NCBI GenBank assembly: GCA_031278665.1 | Contig: JAITKC010000172.1 | Location: 1 to 6,390 of the forward strand | Source of the DNA: Bifidobacteriaceae bacterium | Lineage (GTDB): Bacteria; Actinomycetota; Actinomycetes; Actinomycetales; WQXJ01 | Direction: 5' to 3' | Length of the DNA: 6,390 nucleotides | Shown here: positions 4,901 to 6,390 of the stretch, in pieces | How positions within the stretch are numbered: position 1 is the stretch's first letter | Layout: every line of letters begins with the position of its first letter | Translations under genes and position numbers: made by a program | The notes under the pieces: generated by a model | Database searches by the model: none | The model's input: the letters and a program-made list of their open reading frames with translations, nothing else | What the model was told of the DNA's origin: nothing

Positions 4901-6390
4901 CGACCGCCGCGACCGCCGCGACCGCCGACCCGGCGGGCGCCGCTATGCGGGAGCTTTGGGGGCGGGTCCTCGACGCGCCTGTCGCCGCCGATGACGCCTC
5001 GTTCTTCGAGCTCGGCGGGGACTCGTTGAGGTTTCAGGATCTGTTGCGGCTGGTCCGCCGGGAGACCGGCCGGAGCTTGCGTTTTCGCGATGTCATCGCC
5101 AATCCCACAGTGCGCCAGATGACCGCCTTACTCGATCGCGCGCCCACCGTCCCGGCCGACTCCGCGCCCGCCGCGGACTCCTCGCACTCCCCCGGCGCCG
5201 CCGGCGCCCCGGACGCCAGGGACTCGCCGGACGCCGCGCAGGCCGCCGGCTCCGGGCCCTATGATCCCTTCCCGCTAACCGACATGCAGCGGGCCTACCT
5301 TGTCGGACGCTCCACCGCCTTCGCCCTCGGCGGGGTGGCCGAACACTATTACGTCGAGTCGGAGAACACCGTCGACCTGCCCCGATTGGAGGAGGCGTTC
5401 AACGCCCTGATCGCCCGCCACCCGATGCTGCACGCCGTCATCGGCGACGACGGGACGCAGCGCGTCCTCGAGCGGGTGCCGCGTTACCGAATCGCCGTGC
5501 GCGACCTGTCCGGCCTGAGCCAAGCCGAAGCGGACCGGGAAATCGAAAAGCGACGCGCCGAACTCGGCCACCAGGTTCTCGAACCCGGAGTTTGGCCCCA
5601 ATTCGAGTTCAGCGCCTTCGCCCTGGGCGGCGGCCGCCACCGCTTGTTCTTCAGCGTCGACATGATCCTGGCCGACGGCGCCAGCCAGCGGATTCTGCTC
5701 GAAGACCTGACCCGTTTGTACGATGCCGCCGAACCCTTGCCGATCCGCGGCGCCTTCCGCGACTACGTCCTCCGCTTCCAGCGCGAACGCCCGGGCGCCT
5801 TCGGGACGCTCAGCCCAGACCGCCTGGACGAGATCGCCGACGCCTTCCCGGTCGGCAATTTCCTGCCCGAACTGCCCGGCGCCGACCAGTCGGCCAGACC
5901 GGTCATCCGGCGCTTGTCGCATAACTTGTCGGCCGACCAGGCCGCCAAACTGCGCCGACAAGCGGCGCGAGCCGGGGTCAGCGTCTCGGCGCTGTTCTGC
6001 GCCGCCTATGTCAGCTCCCTGGGATTGTGGGCGACCGCCCCCCGGGTCGGAGTCAACGTCACCACCTACAACCGCGACCGGCGTTTCGGCGAAGTCGAGG
6101 GGGTAGTCGGCGATTTCACCGGCGTGGTCTTGCTGAGCTACGACGCCGGTCCGGCCGAGGATGTGTTCGGCCTGGCCCGAAGGGTCCAGCGCGACCTCCT
6201 CGAACATCTCGAGGCGGAGTACTCGGGGGTTGCCATGGTCTCCGAGATCGCCCGCCGGCGCGGTTCGATCGGCCAGGCGACGGCCCCGTTCGTGTTCACG
6301 TCATTGCTGTTCGACGGCCGCGAACCGGCCATGCGCGGGCGCGACGCCAGCGTCTTCGGGCGGATCTGCCACGCGCTTTCCCAGACGCCG
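1741..6390 (+). CDS. Nonribosomal peptide synthetase, CP-Cy-A(Cys)-PCP-Cy (3' partial)
   Basis: An uninterrupted frame of 1550 codons runs off the window end. Domain order is clear: carrier protein (about 1-76, S34), heterocyclization domain (about 107-540), adenylation domain (about 561-1043) with a cysteine-type specificity code, peptidyl carrier (about 1065-1132, S1095) and a second heterocyclization domain (from about 1174, incomplete). No methyltransferase, oxidase or epimerase is inserted in the adenylation domain, so the first ring, if made, is expected to stay an unmethylated thiazoline unless modified elsewhere. The protein should accept an acyl group from the upstream ligase on S34, couple it to cysteine, cyclize, and hand the product to a second Cys/Ser/Thr module outside the window. 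ATG 1741 is preferred; GTG 1729 is possible. The linkers at about 80-106, 1045-1064 and 1134-1172 are Ala/Pro/Asp-rich and low in complexity. TTA codons occur at L126, L920 and L1130. Large open frames on the opposite strand of this gene are shadows. Confidence 0.93.
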   Translation, partial: MSTTVVDALARVIQTKTGAVADASERLASAIPNSLAFMEVIAQCEDEFGVLIDPARLTRATTVGQFAEIVETARSAGCRRLEPPPAPGPAAGSPAAATGPGRATTRVGMNPMQVAYLLGANEGVELGGQATLIYFEARLPCSAATAAKAVERLFARHEVFRAQIDHDNAELVVSPDAATRPVVAHEPDPAGADGLASSIRRRLIEEAKRSTDGPWLYGAEVIGLSDGDSRLCFFLNMIIMDAASAFILVRELAGLAKGAELDEPKSLAAATAEIARHKSPASRRRDHDYWRQAAPSLPPAPRFKPGVAVYDGWSTQRVSATLPPHLTRALERRARSDAVSVSSVLLAIHGAVVARWANSPRFTVNVTLTERGAIRRPQSALGDFTSSTLVGLDLAAAESFEDLAAAVQRDIAAGLAHRSYTGVEVIQTVLRTQANRRQAIMPVVFTSFLNGSGRDAPAGAGADGACDDAAVAAGVAVDYTYTQTSQVFLDMQAMSYGETIAVSWDYVPEYFGFPVASAFDAMIQAVTAYANGQTPLPITDAATERAVAAYNQTSAELPSGTLTSALLESFDRHANRVALVSHAHGLTYTYADLRRRSAQLAHALVAAGCRPGDVVVVESTKHPASVINQLAALRAGCAFAPLNAAYPRQRKDDIGRMAGAKIAALTDASFRELSAERHPDTFPDVETAPESLAYVIFTSGSTGRPKGVEISHAGAWNTIADINSRFQVGPEDVIVGLSALSFDLSIYDIYGAFAAGATLALVDDQRDADEIHSVLAASRATIWNSTPALVELALLRSGPATAYPWLRLLMMSGDRIAHDLPGRASAIFPRCQVYSLGGATEGSIWSIYYRLGGPPDPTRIPYGYPLANQQIYVLGYDGRLCPAAVAGEICIGGRGVAVGYRGEPDKTAAAFVASGAYGRLYRTGDVGVFNREGYVDFLGRQDRQIKIRGHRVELGEIEAVLTGDKRVARAQAAVLQRRGHDVLVAFVVPEAAAASVDPNGLIARAREYLPDYMAPGRVVVVQEIPVTAHGKVDLVALQGLFDQDESGDERPSAATAATAATADPAGAAMRELWGRVLDAPVAADDASFFELGGDSLRFQDLLRLVRRETGRSLRFRDVIANPTVRQMTALLDRAPTVPADSAPAADSSHSPGAAGAPDARDSPDAAQAAGSGPYDPFPLTDMQRAYLVGRSTAFALGGVAEHYYVESENTVDLPRLEEAFNALIARHPMLHAVIGDDGTQRVLERVPRYRIAVRDLSGLSQAEADREIEKRRAELGHQVLEPGVWPQFEFSAFALGGGRHRLFFSVDMILADGASQRILLEDLTRLYDAAEPLPIRGAFRDYVLRFQRERPGAFGTLSPDRLDEIADAFPVGNFLPELPGADQSARPVIRRLSHNLSADQAAKLRRQAARAGVSVSALFCAAYVSSLGLWATAPRVGVNVTTYNRDRRFGEVEGVVGDFTGVVLLSYDAGPAEDVFGLARRVQRDLLEHLEAEYSGVAMVSEIARRRGSIGQATAPFVFTSLLFDGREPAMRGRDASVFGRICHALSQTP
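2059..3360 (+). other. NRPS domain: heterocyclization domain Cy1 (divergent)
   Basis: Residues about 107-540. Cy family landmarks are MQVAYLLG followed by LGGQ (112-128), LFARHEVFRA (153-162), DYWRQAAPSLPPAPRF (288-303), LGDFTSSTL (381-389), PVVFTS (442-447) and QTSQVFLDMQ (483-492). T446 and D490 match the Thr/Asp pair shown in other Cy domains to be needed for ring formation. The first half is degenerate: the opening motif lacks the usual PLT, RHPML is RHEVF, and DxxxxDxxS reads NMIIMDAAS, with N236 in place of the first Asp and D241 kept. Amide formation with cysteine is likely; how well it cyclizes is open. Confidence 0.85.
3421..4869 (+). other. NRPS domain: adenylation domain, predicted cysteine
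   Basis: Residues about 561-1043. Core motifs are FTSGSTGRPKGV (697-708), LSALSFDLSIYDIYG (737-751), LGGATEGSIWSI (836-847), YRTGDVG (921-927), GRQDRQIKIRGHRVE (939-953) and PVTAHGKVD with K1031. Reading the ten pocket positions against GrsA gives D743, L744, Y747, N784, M810, S812, L836, I844, W845 and K1031, i.e. DLYNMSLIWK. The established cysteine code of heterocyclizing modules is DLYNLSLIWK, so only one conservative change (Leu to Met) is seen. The LGGATE-SIWSI segment is itself characteristic of cysteine domains next to Cy domains. All core motifs are intact and no domain is inserted before the last motif. Confidence 0.9.
4897..4926 (+). repeat. Short tandem repeat in the A-PCP linker
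   Basis: Three exact copies of the 9-base unit GCCGCGACC plus one extra GCC. They encode Ala-Ala-Thr repeats (residues 1053-1062) in the flexible linker before the PCP. The unit is in frame, so copy-number change would only lengthen or shorten the linker. Confidence 0.85.
4933..5136 (+). other. NRPS domain: peptidyl carrier protein
   Basis: Residues about 1065-1132. FFELGGDSLRFQDLL carries the canonical GGDS site with S1095 as the phosphopantetheine serine, followed by FRDVIANPTVRQMTALL, the usual end of a PCP. It should hold the cysteinyl thioester and then the acyl-thiazoline passed to Cy2. Confidence 0.92.
5260..6390 (+). other. NRPS domain: heterocyclization domain Cy2 (truncated by window)
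   Basis: Residues about 1174-1550. FPLTDMQRAYLVGR (1177-1190), LGGVAEHYYVE, ARHPMLHAVI (1225-1234), DMILADGAS with both aspartates (D1307, D1312), VGDFTGVVLL (1456-1465) and FVFTS (T1520) form a near-canonical Cy domain. The last residues are SQTP, the start of the motif holding the second catalytic Asp, which falls just outside the window. The YW..LPpAP segment normally found mid-domain is not recognisable around 1345-1380. Its presence predicts a second Cys, Ser or Thr module downstream and so a second azoline ring. Confidence 0.9.

Noticed and set aside
3564..4994. 476-codon plus-strand open frame overlapping the NRPS
   Set aside because: It is out of frame with the adenylation motifs, and the translation is dominated by Arg and Pro; a shadow of the NRPS frame.
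5275..6207. 310-codon minus-strand open frame
   Set aside because: It is antisense to Cy2, is Gln/Gly/Val/Asp-rich, and has no family motif or convincing start.

Overview
The window is about 70% GC and holds one tightly packed biosynthetic operon fragment, read entirely on the + strand. Composition and codon use fit a high-GC bacterium, most likely an actinomycete; other high-GC phyla are not excluded. Five in-frame TTA codons across the two main genes argue somewhat against an ordinary Streptomyces core gene, or else point to a bldA-type secondary-metabolism gene.

Layout: positions 1-89 may carry the last codons of an upstream gene whose TGA overlaps the next ATG (ATGA), behind a GC-rich potential hairpin. 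Positions 86-1726 encode a free-standing 546-residue acyl-AMP ligase of the fatty-acyl-AMP-ligase / PksJ-loading (AL) type. After 14 bases, an open frame starts at 1741 and runs without a stop to the last base (1550 codons, 3' truncated). It is a nonribosomal peptide synthetase with the order carrier protein (S34) - heterocyclization domain Cy1 - cysteine-type adenylation domain - PCP (S1095) - heterocyclization domain Cy2 (cut by the window end).

Inferred logic: the ligase activates an acyl starter as its adenylate and loads it in trans onto the N-terminal carrier. Cy1 condenses it with cysteine held on the PCP and may cyclize it to a thiazoline. Cy2 passes the acyl-thiazoline to a second residue (Cys, Ser or Thr), encoded beyond the window, to make a second azoline. 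The expected product is an acyl-capped azoline or tandem azoline, an architecture known from thiazoline siderophores and related metabolites. The starter enzyme does not look like the salicylate/2,3-dihydroxybenzoate ligases of pyochelin- or yersiniabactin-type pathways, so the cap is probably a fatty, hydroxy or other carboxylic acid.

Points that deserve a second look are the split loading module, a carrier with Asn in place of the usual Asp before the phosphopantetheine Ser, a Cy1 domain that has lost the first Asp of DxxxxD yet keeps the Thr/Asp cyclization pair, and an unusual HNLS in place of HDMG in the ligase. No RNA genes, mobile elements, CRISPR arrays or clear promoters were seen.
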